Positions 23,621-37,400 are shown, counted from the stretch's first letter. The stretch: 39,068 nt of DNA from Phallusia fumigata (GCA_008931825.1 QXVZ01024378.1:3513-42580), one strand, 5' to 3'. Program-made: numbers and translations. The notes: generated from the letters alone by a model not told the origin.

Positions 23621-26600
23621 TAGCCTGTTGTTCCAATGCCCAAGGCTGAACGGACAAACTGAGAAAGAATTAACTTATTAATTACGCCCTGGTGGACCCT
23701 GGAGGAAATTCTCACGCTCCATGCATAAAAGTTCGATTCTCATTGGAAAAAGCACAAGAGAATTATCTCGCTGCTAAATTTAAAGCACTCGCAATGGGGC
23801 AAAACAGGAAACAGCAGTAACTTCATTAGCAAAGATTGGTGGTTTTCTCCAAACATATTTTTGATAACATCGCATGCGCTTTTCTTTTAATGCATATTTG
23901 TAAATTTTTGACGTCGTCTAAATTCGCCACAAAATAATTTGATTTGCTTATTTTTCACACTATCGCAGTGCGTTTATGTTTTCAACAACCTGGCTGTGGA
24001 GTTTATTTTTACACCGGTGTCGCGAATGGACGCTTATCAGATCGTCTGCTGCCCACAGTGCCGACACGCTGAGATCACTTCAATATTTGCACGACTTCGC
24101 AACGTTTGCGTGCGAGTGCTGATTTTCAACCTCCTGAAAAGTTGACTCGAAACGCAACAATCAGTATTTGGGGGCATTTAAAAACAGTCGCCAGCGAACA
24201 AAGGTGATATGCCCAATAAATTGCCGAACGCTTGTAATTGATCATGTTTTTTGACAGCTGCCTTCAATGCGACAGTGGCGACTGAGACGACCGTGCGCGC
24301 TTTTTATATCGTCGGACACTAACAACGCGATAATATTGAAGCTTTGCATTGGAAACCAATTTTGCCGGTGAAAATATGTCGCAGCGTTTTTAGCTCATCA
24401 CATGTTTTGATATGATGAGGTTTTTATATTTTTGTCTGCCTATTGAAAAGTTATAAAACCAACAATTGTTAAAACAAAACTAAAGGTATAATTGCAATAT
24501 TTATTGCGTTACGTCATTTTCATGATATAATGGAACACAACGATGATATTGAACTACGTTTTAGCTTTCATACCATGTAACTAACCAGATTAAACTATGG
24601 GCCACATACTATATTGACTTAAATTCGCACACGTTTGATGTTGCTAAATTATACGTGTAACTTTGCATAAATGTCACGGCTATCGGCAATTACGCAAAGG
24701 ATTGCCAAATTAGTCCGCAATTACGTGTTACCGAAACAATTTGTCGTGTTTGTCGCGAAGCTGATATTTAGAACAAAATTTTACGCAAAATAAAATATTT
24801 GTGGATTTTTGCAGCAAATACGTTTGTTTTGCAAATAGTGCTAAAATTTTGTGATTCACGTGAAAAGTATCGCGGTCGATCCTGTGTTCCGGCATACTGG
24901 ACTTCTGACGAAACACAGAGATCAAGTTACAAGGAGAGCTAAAAATAACTGCACCAGACACATTCACATGTCGCGGTGGAAATAAAACACCAGAAAAGAA
25001 AACAGCTCATTGTGGAAGCCACCGACACCGTTACTTTACTGCAAGCATACGTAACAGCAAACACAATGGTACCATGTTGCTCCAGCAGTCATTTCGTCTG
25101 TAGGAAAACCCGCTAGTACAAAATATAACATCCGATTGATCCTATTGACACCTATTGCTTGATACAAAACCACTCTTCACTAATCGAAAACAATTCCTTT
25201 TCAACAGTGATTGTTTTTTGGTGAATGATTGAATAATTTGGCAGGCAAAAAGTATTTGGTTTCGGCTAAGTTTATTTCTCCATTTTGGTCATGAATTAAC
25301 AATTCGACCAATCTGCCAATGTTATCAAACAAAAGTACTTGGTTTAAAGTTGATTCGACAAGTTTCACTTCATTGCATATGTAAGCTCTCAATACCGACC
25401 ACATACAATAAGGCTATTGTCTTTTCTAAACATGACACACTACTTTGTGGTGGAGAATTTTTGAACTGGCCCCCAAAACGGGGCGGAAACGAGATTTTGT
25501 TTTGTGTTAACATTTTATCTGTCAACACCTCGGGAAAGGCGAAAGATGTTGTAAGTATTGTGCTGTGGTCTTTGTGACTCATCAGATAACCCCTGTTACT
25601 GTAAAAACCCCGGCGTAGATATTGGGGCCAAACGTAGCAAATCGTTAATGGTCGATTTGACACGAGGCACTTGTGGTTGAAAAATTGAAAAAACTTTATC
25701 CCAAGCTTGGCGGTGTCAATGCAAAAATTGCCTGTAACAATAACTTCATTTTAGGATTTCGATGAATAAATGTACAACGTTTTTGTCATTCAATTTAAAG
25801 CGTGAACGCAAATGCACTTTGTATGCGGTGGTTAGGCTACAACGCAGTTACAATGCTTTACGTGCAGTTATGTGCACGTTGACATTCGCATGAAACGTAG
25901 GCGTTTCGCGTTAAATGGACTCTCACCGCCCACAGCACTAATTCACCTTTCCCGCCGGCTTAGCAAAGTGTTCCACTTCGGAGAAAAAACGACACTCGAG
26001 TTTAAAACAGCTTGTCGAAACCTAAACAAGCAAGTCAAAGGTGAACCTTAATCATTAGACGACGACTTTTCCTTCACGCCCCGGCATCCAAGGATAATGT
26101 TTCCAAAACATGCAGGTCGCAAAAAGGGGCTTGAAAATGGGCGAGCTTTTGTCAGTGTTTTGTTTACATGTGGTGTATGGTTGATGCGTCAGGAGCACAA
26201 ATTAACGCAAGTTATTTAGCGTTAAGTTTCAACAACTTGTCGGGCAAAAAGGCCATCAATGGTAAAGTACTGAGCGGTCACAGGTGTGTTTTACTTCCAA
26301 TTTGGCTGCTCGCATCACGCTGTTATGCTAATGAGACGCAAAAAACAAGTTCTAGACAAAAAAAGATTCAAATGCGTCACCTCCCGTTACTCCCAGCAGC
26401 GACCTCATTAACCGTAGACGTTTTTAACCGAATTAAATCTAAGTTACGCGAGGCCTTGCGTCATACGACGCTGTGCGTGGTCCCAGCTGTTTTTAACTTG
26501 CGCTGTTGCACGCAGTTTTGACAGCCATGACATTTACGTGGCAATGATTTCAATGGCGGAAAATTTTAGTGGTGTGCCAAAGTTTTATATGCATTACCTG

Positions 26601-29063
26601 ATTATGTTGCATGGTTCAACGCTTTATATTGCAAAAAAAAGTTTTTGTTGCAATTTTATATTTACCTGTATTGGTGTCCATGTTCGTTGTGTCTAACACA
26701 AGATAAAGTGAGGCAATAACAAAAAAGTTTCCTACAGTCGTTCAATCCGGATTGATTGACACGAGAAATTTATCTGGAACAGGCGAATATCCGGTTTATC
26801 CACATAAGTTTGTTTCAAGCCTGTGATATAGTGACTGTTCACCTTTATTTAACACATTTGCCATGAAATTCATTTTAAATAAAATGTTTTTGACACAGTA
26901 TACAACCTTGAGCACTGAATACCCAAAAATCATTTACAACGTTGTACACTGGAGCGCAATGCAGTGAAGCAAAACCATAGATCCGGGCAAATTGAGATTT
27001 ACTGAGGTTTTTTGGGGATTCATGGACCCATCGCTCAAAATCTTTTTGGTTGTAACTTTTAAATACACTTTGCAACTTCCAAACTAGTTTTTTCTCTTGA
27101 TGATGGTTTGTGTAAATGATATGATGGTGTGTGCACTTTCTTTCGGTTCGTGCACTTTCACAGGAAGTTTCTTTGTCAATTCAGGTTTCTCCGCAATATG
27201 CGACAAATTCGAGGAATGGCACAACCCGGAAAGATACCCAAGTATGCCCTTCCATTTATTGAAACGATCTATACGGGAAACCGACGTTTCAATGCTCGAT
27301 TGACAACAAATCAACGAGTTCGTTTGTTCGCGGCCGATCAGTGCAAAAACCCCAAGAGTTCGGAAGATAAGCGCACGACTGGAAAAGACATAAACAAACA
27401 ACGTGTAGCTTGTTTTTAACTCTGACGCGTATGTTTCGATCTGAAGTGTCACGTGACCTTAATGTGAGCGCTCTTTACGCAGAATTGACCCGTGGTGAAA
27501 TGTGTTTGGTCAAGGACTATGAACTTGAATGCGCGCTTTGGCAGTGTGGAGAGAAAGGTTTTGCGCGACGACCCTGTGTGTGGACGCCAGTGACCCTGTA
27601 AAACAGGTGGTAAACGTAAACCGCCAGGGAGCGTGGGAAATATTACGTGTTAACGCCTTGTCAAAAGTTTGCGTTTCAAAGAGAGAAATTGTGTATTCAT
27701 TTTGGTTAGAAATTGTTTTCAAAACATTTGCATTTAAGCGTTGCGGTATCTACGTCAGTTGGCGCTGAGACAATCGAACTAGTGCCAAGTTTTTGTCAAT
27801 GACAAATATACCACTGTATTTTACATTATAACACCATTGTTTTGTGCTGTTTGTTGTTGTCATGCCGTGTTGGTTTTATTCCGCAACAAGCGAAACAAAG
27901 TTTTTGAAAAAGGAAAATAACCGTTTACTTTCTGCAACAGTGAATGCGCTTTAGCCAGAACCCCTGACATGAAAGTGAACCAGCACAGGTACAAGAGGTC
28001 ATCTGTAAACATCGCTAATGGTAAGCTTTAAGCTTCCGCATCGCAATGAAAGCTGTGTTGGGACAATGCAGAACGACACTAAGCAAACAGTTGCCCTTAA
28101 ACGACGCTTAAAAGCCACTAATTTGACGCAACATGCGATGGTACAATCTTGAGCCGTCATGGGTGAAGTGTGGTCGTAGTGAAGAGGCTGACATTGTATG
28201 CTGGTGAAACATGGCGATTAAGGGGCGTCGGTTTTGTTGCTAGTTTTCTGTACACAAGTAATGTATGTGATGTAATGTTGTGAGTGAATGACGTGCGTTT
28301 TAGACTGTTTCGCGAAACGCCAAAGCCGCTTTGTCACCTGTCGGCGGGCACGTAAGCTGGGCGGAATGGTGCCGTTAACACCACATGACCAAATATCGAC
28401 CATTTTCGGGACGTTTTAATGTATTTCTACGTAGCCGTTGCTGGGAGGGTTTCAAAGAATATGTTTGGCGTGAAAGGCTTCTGTATTGCCTTGATAATAT
28501 GTCACATTACCGCTTTTGTTTTTGCATCCGGTAATAAACACTGCACAATCAACAATAGCTATTTCAAGAAATATTGGTGCATGTTAGTAGTACATTTTCG
28601 GATTTTAAGCATCTAACAATAGCATGTAAGTACATCTAAAAAGATATTGCTAGCTATTTTTTGTGTAAAGGTGTTTTGCGAACCAACTATATTGATCAAG
28701 CAGTAATATTCTTAATCAGCTTCCAGATACTTCTGACATCTAACCGTCTGTGCTGGTCAGGTCCTGTACCTTTAGCGACACCTAGCGGTTAAGTCGCCTT
28801 AGCCTTGGTTTAAATGGGCATATTCTCCGGGACATTGCTATTCCATAACAACAATGCAGTTAGCCGAGCTTCACTTAGTAATTGTACAGCTTTTAAAACT
28901 GAATAAAAAAAAGTTCAACTTCAAGTAAAGTAATAGGTGGTCTAGTTATCAATGAGCCGGCCAGAGCAAGCTATATTCTAAATTTACCACTTGGCAATGT
29001 CGGATTTTAGCTTCACCCCATCACAAAGTGTCAAAGATGGCCGTGTGGTAGTTGGGGCGAATT

Positions 29064-29313
29064 GCTTGTACTTGTACGGTTGTTGTTTCTTATCGAAAAA
29101 GGCGACACAAAGAAACAAGCAAACATTCAGGAAACAATTTCGCCAACGCCATGTTGGCCACGATTTATGCAAGTGACTTTTAACTGGAAATGACAAGGAA
29201 CTTTAATTTAAGGTCAGACATGTCGCACTCTGGTTGGTTTTGGGGCTAGATCCATATCATCCGATCTAATGTGGTCCGGATCAGTGAAACTACGCACGCG
29301 CAACCAAGTTGTT
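29064..29313. repeat. 250-bp direct duplicate, copy 1
   Basis: Shares with 29315-29570 the run from the TTTCTTATCG block through CGCCATGTTGGCCACG to CGCGCAACCAAGTTGTT, and ends at an N. Divergence is greater than in the other two duplicates, and copy 2 carries an 18-bp insertion. Probably overlapping haplotype contigs; a local repeat is possible. Confidence 0.75.
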
Positions 29314-29314
29314 N
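29314..29314. other. Single-N contig join between the 250-bp duplicates
   Basis: The N lies exactly between the two copies, the same arrangement as at 4227 and 12776. Confidence 0.8.
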
Positions 29315-29570
29315 GCTTATACATTTGCTGTTTCTTATCGCGGCGCGCCCGACAAGGAAAAAGGCGACACAAAGAAATATGTAAACATTTAGGAAATAAT
29401 TTCGCCAACGCCATGTTGGCCACGATTTATGCAAGTGACTTTTAACTAGAAATGGCAAGTAAATTTAAGGTCAGACATGTCTAACTCTGGTGGGTTCTGG
29501 GGCTAGATCCAAACCACCTGATCCAATGTGGGCCGGGCCAGTGAAACTACGCACGCGCAACCAAGTTGTT
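29315..29570. repeat. 250-bp direct duplicate, copy 2
   Basis: Second copy. It contains an extra GC-rich 18 bp around 29339-29356, including GGCGCGCC, that copy 1 lacks. It continues into the DNA downstream of the RNF25 gene. Confidence 0.75.
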
Positions 29571-29728
29571 TGTCAAAACCGTTTGTGACGTAACAAACCC
29601 AGAAATGTATGCCGGACCGTGTAAAACTCTCAGGGGACCGTATGTTTGACACTTCTGTTTTAGGTGGTTGAAAGTGTGCATGTTTTACCAAGCAAATGTA
29701 CATAGGCCATTTTTCGACTGTTTATCAC

Positions 29729-29734
29729 TTTATT
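29729..29734 (-). terminator. Polyadenylation signal AATAAA of RNF25
   Basis: A canonical AATAAA on the minus strand about 160 nt past the RNF25 stop codon at 29896. Confidence 0.6.
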
Positions 29735-29895
29735 GGGAAACGACATTTGATTGAAAAATGATACCCGGGGAGACATAAATAAATTACAAAAATAGTAACA
29801 AAAGTAACAAAATTCAAGCGCGACAAAGAACTTTTGAATAAAGAATCATAAAACACGATGTATTGTTTGTCAATCGATACCAACTAAGCGCAAGA

Positions 29896-32008
29896 TTAAT
29901 TCTGTTCTGGAGGGCGCTTGACATTTTTAGAAGCAGTCTCCCGCCGCTGCTCGCGAAGGGGCTTTTGCGCAAAATTTTTCATTGAAGAGCTGTGCGGAAA
30001 ACCGTTGTCCCGCTTTCCACCACTAAATTGGGCAATGTTGGCACGATCCCTGTTGGCAGACTGATCATCTCGTGTCGTAGTCCTGGCGTTTGGTGTCTTT
30101 TTGAAATGCGTCCGCGGCCCTGTATCTCTATATGCTTGATGGGCGTTTACTATACGATGTTGGTCATTACTTCTTGGTTGCCTTGTATCGTAATGTTTAT
30201 GGAAGTCTCTGTATTCGTGTCTGCTGCTTGCGAAGTTGGGCTTTTTCGATGACCCCTCTGTAGCTGACCAGCGTTCATTGCGATGACGTCCTTGTTGATG
30301 ACCTACATTTTCTCTAAGTCTGTTGGTTTGCTTTCCACCAACAGGCTCTGTAATCTTTGCCTCTTGGGAGGATGCTGCATAGGCCTGCTCTATCTGTAAA
30401 CAAGGTTGTAGTACAAAAATGGTCTGTTAATATTCGATTTGCAAAAAGTGTCTTTTAAAAACTAAAAAGTGCCTAAAATAGTGGTTAATTATTAGAATTT
30501 CCGACTTTTATTATTTTTTGGGTGCCTAGTAACCCGATAGTATACAACCTCTGCCAACCCCAGTCTCAAACAATAAGCCAGGGGCTCGTCAAATGTGTAA
30601 TAAACTTGCCGAAGACAAAAGGTGTTTATTCTTCTCAGCTTCCAGATCAATTAGACCTCCACATTGTTTTTGTCGCTCATATGTTTTCTTCATTGATTGC
30701 ATCTGCTCTCTTATTCCATTCCAATTTAGTGAGCACTTAAAAACAATCAAAATGAGAAATTAATGTTGCTTTAAATTACATTTGTTACCACTAATGCCAA
30801 AAGGCTGCATATTATGTGATTGGTTTTAACACATACAACCAAAAACCGTCAGAAAAATTATGAAGGAAGTCACAACAAATGTTTCAATTCCCTGTAATAT
30901 GTTTTACCACACAACTATATTTAATGGCACTGCTCATGCAATATAAATAGCACAACAATATTTAATGCAATTCCAACTGATTCATACCTCATTATGAATC
31001 GGTTCTTGAGCATCTTTTAGCGTTTCCAAATCAAAAGCAGTTAAGGCCTTGCACACAGGACATGGAATTTTTTTGTCTGTAATTTGGGTTTTGACATGTT
31101 TGTGGTATTTTTTAGCTTCTAATGTCTCCTGCTTTTGCTGCCCCAGGTAGTGTGTCACATATTGAAACATGCAATATGAATGCATGTGATGGAAACATTC
31201 AGATTTCACGTAAACATCAAACTTCTGCAACCAAATATAAAAACTTACTATTCGATATAGATTTATTTCACAAAACACAGTTCTAAATTTGCTTCTTATC
31301 CTATTGCTATTTTTCTCTTACAGGAACAATACTTTCATATTTCAATCGCCTTTTTAATTTTGCACTACCTTAAATGGAAAAAGACATATTGGACATGGAT
31401 CGGAAGGAATATTGTTTGAGGTAAGACTGTCTTTCGCCATTTCGATCAATGTAAACAGAAGATTTTCATTTTGTGATTGTTGAATGTGCTCATCTAGCAG
31501 CTTTTTCAGCTTTTGCAGGTGTTGATCTGACATACCACGAGAGGACAAAAACACAACATTCAAAGGTGAGGTTGGATACTGTAAAAGTAAAAAACAGCTT
31601 TAATGAATATTATACCCTTGTACTAAAAATTAACAGCAATTGAAACCTATTCATTATATAATACAAAGCAACACACCTGTTGAGGGATGTCGAACCTTAA
31701 TTGCAGTTTTACATATTGCTCTTTAGCATTGTTAGCTGTTGCAGGGAACAATGTTATTCCAACATTGGAGATGTGATTCCTAAGCACAGAAACAATTTAA
31801 ACCTGGTGCATACCAACTTTGATACAAAACACTTACTTGTCATTTCTTGTTACTTCAAGTTCCTCATATATAGATTCAAGCACCATTACTTCATCATCGA
31901 CGCTAAAGAAAATATATATATGAACACCAATTTAGACACAAAAGTATTGAGTCATTATATGGACAATGAAATATGCACTGACCTTTCCAATTCATCATGA
32001 TTGCTCAT
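29896..32008 (-). CDS. RNF25: E3 ubiquitin-protein ligase RNF25 (RWD + RING)
   Basis: Six coding exons: 32008-31983, 31902-31837, 31779-31677, 31578-31369, 31224-30988, 30393-29896. All are GT-AG with matching phases, giving 379 residues (human is 459). An N-terminal RWD domain spans about residues 9-110 (EVMVLESIYEELEV, ITLFPATA, then a YPTSP turn). It is followed by a helical segment and a RING finger that starts DPCPICLFPF, continues CFHHMHSYC and closes IPCPVCKA, supplying all eight zinc ligands in C-C-C-H-H-C-C-C order with the long insert before the last pair seen in RNF25. The C-terminus (last 165 residues) is Arg/Gln/Asn-rich and disordered-looking, as in vertebrates. RNF25 works with UBE2D/UBE2E conjugating enzymes and is known for ubiquitination at stalled ribosomes and an NF-kB link. 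The gene looks intact. Confidence 0.95.
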
Positions 32009-34283
32009 TCTCAAATTGTAAGTTACAATAATGTTTACCAATCCTAAAAACAGCATCACATTTAGTTTAATGTTAATCCATCACAGTGTGTATTATAAGA
32101 GAACCATAATGTTTCAACCCAAAACTGATTACTTTGTTTTAAATTCTGATGAACATAAGTCATTAAAGATGATTAACACAATCAATGCTAGTTATATTAG
32201 CAGCTTGAGCTTGAGTTATATTAGCAGGTGCCAAAATAATTAAGGACATGATTGGTGGATCAAGGTAGAACACGCTGCAGCTGCATAGTCATTACTAGGC
32301 GTTGTGTGACAGGGGCTCACAAGAGGGTTTTGCGTATTGTAAAAAGATCATTCCAAACATTTAATTAGCAGAACAAAAGATGGACTTAATACAATTTTCA
32401 TTCGGCTGCTAACTACCTCAGACAGCAGTAATTTACTATGCAGGAAGTCATCATTGGTAGTTTTAACAAAGCTATTAAAAATATAACAATTTGTATCTAC
32501 TTAAACTCTTTTGCACCACATTGCTGTTTTGTAAATGCTGAGGAGCATCTCAGATTGAAAACTACGGCACTTCCATGTATATATGTCAAGTTAGTGCTAA
32601 TATGGCATCTTCACTGATGCATCAACAACAGCACCTTATACAAACCAGCAATGTGAAACGAGAGAGTTAAAAAAATGGTAGGTTTCAGAAAACTGTTTGG
32701 TCATATGGGGTCATCATGCGTTTTGTGCGAAATTTCTCACGTTGGATTTCTTTCAGACTTTAAAGTAAGCAATGGGAGATTTTCGGTAATTTAAGTTGTT
32801 TTTAAAGCCGACCAATTCAATTTTCTACTGGCAGCTCCTGGGAAACAACTACAAATTTACGGTTATCCAAACCAACATATGGCTTGCTAATACTACACAA
32901 TTAACAAGGTAAAAGAAAAAAGTAAAAATAATCCGCAACTATGTGGTAACAAACATTTCATATCTTCAGAAAGTTTACCTATTACCTTTCATTGATCTAT
33001 TAGATTTTATTCAAACGATTTTATTCAAAGTAGATTTATTGTGTACATTTTTATCCTTTTTTGCTATGCAAGTTAGAATCATTTTTAATTGGGAGTGCCA
33101 TGGACATTGGACAAACAAACAGTGAACTGCTTCGTCATATAAAATACATATTGCTGAGTAATGCTTTTAAGTCGACGTAATAACTACAGCTAAAATATAC
33201 GTAACTGGGGGGTTTGACCAGTCAACTAATGTCAAATAACCAAACTTTTGTCCAACAGTCACACGTTTCGTAACAAAATTTATTCAGTACAGAGGCTACA
33301 ACAGGAGTTATGCCATTTGTTTGTGCGTCGAAAATGTGCTGTGGAAATCCGTTCGCACATTTTATGCAATTGGGAAAAAATGTACACAAAACTTTCGCAT
33401 AACCTGAAGCTCATCCCTTAATCTGGGTGAACGTATTCAGGTTTACAACATTAGTTGCTGTAAACACCTCCGCAAATGGTCGCAAAAGTTAACATTCTTT
33501 AATAATTAATGAAATTCTCAGTGGACACGCAATGTTTGTAAATCATTACTTTAACGATGATTTCTGGTTACTACGTCATTTAATCAAAAACCTATAGCAA
33601 GTGTATTACAGCTAGCACCGCGCAACTTCAGACTATTTTAGCCAGCGAAACGCCCGGCTGACAGCCCCGAAAAAACGCCATAGTTTGCATGTGAAATAGC
33701 AGACGCCCAAAGCGCTGTGTCGCTTGTCTCGTAAACTTGATAATCATACCTTTAACACGCATTTGGGGCTGTAAGGATAACAAGTTGTGTGACGTTTCGT
33801 ATTTAATTAGAAGCACAATGGGTAATACGTTTGGACTAATATTTCGGAACTAAAAGGCTTGGATAAATCCGACCAAAACGCACAATCTTAGATACTCACA
33901 TCTATCATTTACGTCGCAATTTAAATTTAAGTTTAAACGAGGTTTCTTGTTTAAACGAGAGATACTAACCAGCGTCAGGAAGAAGCAGAGTAAAATTAAT
34001 ATTCATGGGTGTCCCATAAAAATACGTCAAAACCACGTCGCAATGACCACTGGCAAAAACGTTTCGTGAGCAGTTTGCAAAATTTATAAGTTTGTGTGAT
34101 TTCCACTTTTTCACTGTACATTTCATACTACCGGGTACCTATTGTTACAATAGGTAACCGCGCCCTTTTATATTCAAATCCGATTTTACACCAGAAGAGA
34201 ATCAATCATACTTGCTTTTTACAAATAACCCCTGCTTCAAAATAAACTGACACAGAACGTAAATCGGAGTTTTTTAAATTAAA
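32009..34283. other. Spacer between RNF25 and the MAM/LDLa gene
   Basis: AT-rich, with no exon supported on either strand. The RNF25 promoter should lie just right of 32008; no clear TATA box was recognised there. Confidence 0.5.
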
Positions 34284-34289
34284 TTTATT
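34284..34289 (-). terminator. Polyadenylation signal AATAAA of the MAM/LDLa gene
   Basis: A canonical AATAAA on the minus strand about 130 nt past the stop codon at 34418. Confidence 0.6.
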
Positions 34290-34417
34290 GCACAAACTTA
34301 ACGAGTACGAAAAATCATAATAGTTGTTCCCCACCATACTAAATTATAACGATGAAGAATATTGCACTAATTTCCAGGAAAATAAAAAGATGCAATAAAA
34401 ACATAGCAAAGATTTCG

Positions 34418-37400
34418 TTAGGCCTTCGAGTCACTATTTTGTCGCTGACGTGATGGTCCTTTACCCAGTGTAGCGTAGATTGGTGTGGCCTCACCGAAGG
34501 TCTGCAAACCTTCACTGTCAGAGAAACCGGGGTTTGAAAATCCTGCCTCGACGCTACTTTCACGACTTAATGTCGACTCTGCCATCTCAGTGGCTTGTCC
34601 TCTGCTTGATGATTTCCCGAAACTGGATGAGCCGTAGGGTGTGTCGAATATCGGGTTGTCGTATGATCGCGCAAGACCCTTCCCTGGTCTGCCAGTCAGT
34701 CTGAGGCCACACAAAACAGAAATAATTGCAGTTTTTATTGTCCGGAAACTGGTTTTGTATAATACTAAGCATGTTGCTATTTACTTCCATAAACAAAACT
34801 GCTCAAAATTTTGCTTCTGTAATGGATAATTCTACTACACCGTGCCACTAGCTATTTGATAAAAATTCTGCTACTGGTATGGATAATTCCGTGCCACTTA
34901 CCCATTCCTTTGAACCAAGTAAAAGGCCGCCCCTCCGAGAAGAAGAATTGCAATTATACATCCGAACACGATCCCCACGATCGCACCTGAGACGAAAACA
35001 AAAAAGTTTAAACAACATGAATCTCGAGAAATTCAGACCAATAGGCAGTATTAGCTAGGTTTTGATTTGCTTGTAAGTTATGGGAAAATTATTTCACCTG
35101 AATCGAGACCGGGTGGCTTTGAGGTGGTGACGTCTTTTTCTTGTGAACATCTCTGACCAACGTAACCAGTTGCGCACAAACAAGTTGGTCCACCCAGGGC
35201 AGTAGATACACACTTCCCACCGTTTTGGCAGTAGTAATCAGGACAAGGTCCGCATATACTTTCGTCAGCCTGGAAATCAAAACTTTGCCTTGAGACCAAG
35301 TTTGGAATTGTGCATCGTGGGAGCGCTTTAGCCCTTTTAGCTCGCTTTTTACAGAGGAAAATGTTACCCCGACCACAAACGTTAATAAAACATTTAAAAA
35401 AGTCTTCAGGCGAATGTTTTTAAATCTGTTACGAAGTTTAAAGAGCCACAATGTTAAACAAAATTAATTGGATCTTTTCAATAGTTGTAGGTTGCCCTAA
35501 ACGGAGCAGTAGCGAACAGCATGAAAACAACTCCCATGGATTTATTCACGCTGTGGTTGTGGGGCTCCAATTTAATATTTTTATGAAATAGCTGGTTTAT
35601 TTGTGCAGTCTGGAAAGCTCTGGTTAGATTTGTTGTCAAAAAATACATTCTTTACTACAATGAATTACCTTATATGGCAACATAATATTAGGAACAGTAA
35701 AGGGGGAACTGAAGGTTATCGTTAATGACTATAAGCGAAGTGATCATATGATGAAATATTTTAATTATAGCAAGCTGCCGTCGAACCTTATGTGTCTGAC
35801 ATGCAGCGTAACCATCACACATGATGGACGAATCGTAACAAGCTCCAGTGTTGTCTTTGCAGAAGAACTGGTTACTGGCACACGTCACATCGGGACATCC
35901 GTTTTCATCTTCACCGTTCGTGCAATCCTCAACTCCATCGCATGATAACAATCCGGGGATACAAACATCGTCCGCACAACGGAACTGCGCATACAAAATA
36001 TCTGAATTAAAATACGTTTTGGGGTAGAAAAAGAAAACTGCATAGTTTTCCAGAAAAGGGAAAAGCGAAATCGACAGTGGAAATTTGGGTTTATGTCATG
36101 AAAGCAGTGTTAATTAGGCAAGATTTTTAAGGGATTTTAAGCAAGAAAACGCTAGCAGTCATGTAACCGCTATAGTTGTCATTCATTAACATTGAGAACG
36201 CCTCATTTTATTGTATTCGTAAGACAGAAAAAAATAGAAGGGGTCCATTATTACCGATAGTAAATTTACAGTAATATAATTTAGGAACTCCTTTATATTT
36301 TTATATAGCACGATGACGCAAGTTTCGAATGTACCACTGATGTGAAAAGTCGAAGGCACCATATGACACAGTACGTTAGACAGCCATCCCAAAAAAAAAC
36401 AGCAAACAGCAAGTTGTTATCAAGCCAATGCCAAACCTCGTTGTCTTTGCACTGTCCTGTGTTTTGACTTGGTGTTGTGCCGGGATTAGTTATAGGAGCA
36501 CAACCCAACTCATCCGTCCCATCCGAGCAATCGTTGTATCCGTCGCACTTCCAAGTGTTGGGCATACATTCCGCCTTTCCATCGTTTATACACGAGAACT
36601 GGCTGCCTGTGCACACTACAGGTGCAGGAGTAGCAGAAGCACCTGCGAAAATTTGCATTGCTGTGAAGATCCCGTTTCAAAGGAATGTAAATTAGAAAAT
36701 TATGTTTTAAAGATTTAAAAACATAAAGATTTAGTATTACACCAGTGGTTCTCGAACTTTTTACAATTATTCGCATTAAGGTTCCCCTGTTTTTTTTCGA
36801 CGGCTTACGGTCCATTTAAGATTGACCTGAATTAGCTTTACTCGAGTACAATATCAGTAATCACGCGATACAGCATCGACTAGGAGAGACTTGAGACTAT
36901 TCGCGGACCCCCCTTATCGCTTCACGGACCCCTAGGGGACCGCGGACCCCACTTTGAGAACCACTGTATTACACATTCATCAATTAATTAACTGTTTTTT
37001 TCAATTTAGTCTTTAAATAACCGTAGACGTTTTAAATCCACGCACCATCGCGACAAGTTTGAGTGAAGGTGACGTCATCAACAGCAATCACTCCTCCGAT
37101 GAGCGAATCTTTTCCTGCCTCAGCCTCAAACTGAACACGGAAGAGATCGGTGCTGCTTAAAGGCACCGAAGCGTATTGCCAGTCTTGCATTGCGCCATAT
37201 TGGCCGTACAAAGCAGTTGCAAGGTGGCGCCCTCCTGTCGCACTGACCACGTAGACTCGAAGTATGGTTGAGGCAGACGTTCCTAGCAATATACAACTCA
37301 ATATGTCGTTGTGCGACGATATTTATACGGAATATATTGAACTACTCTTACGTTAAAATTCCTAAGTAATTACGAAAAAGAAGACTTTTTGTTTATTTTT

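Larger units (their letters stand above)
16784..29063. other. 12-kb gene-free region upstream of the PTH-like gene
   Basis: No exon could be supported on either strand. The longest open frames (for example 26168-26521 +, 117 codons) are compositionally unremarkable and match nothing recognised. The stretch contains CRE palindromes at five places and a 19-bp perfect inverted repeat, listed separately. It is a plausible cis-regulatory region for the hormone gene, but that is inference. Confidence 0.5.

Noticed and set aside
23721-23760. GTTCGATTC resembling a tRNA T-arm
   Set aside because: No A box or acceptor stem within tRNA distance.
26168-26521. 117-codon plus-strand ORF
   Set aside because: No recognisable domain, no splice context and unremarkable composition; expected by chance in 39 kb.
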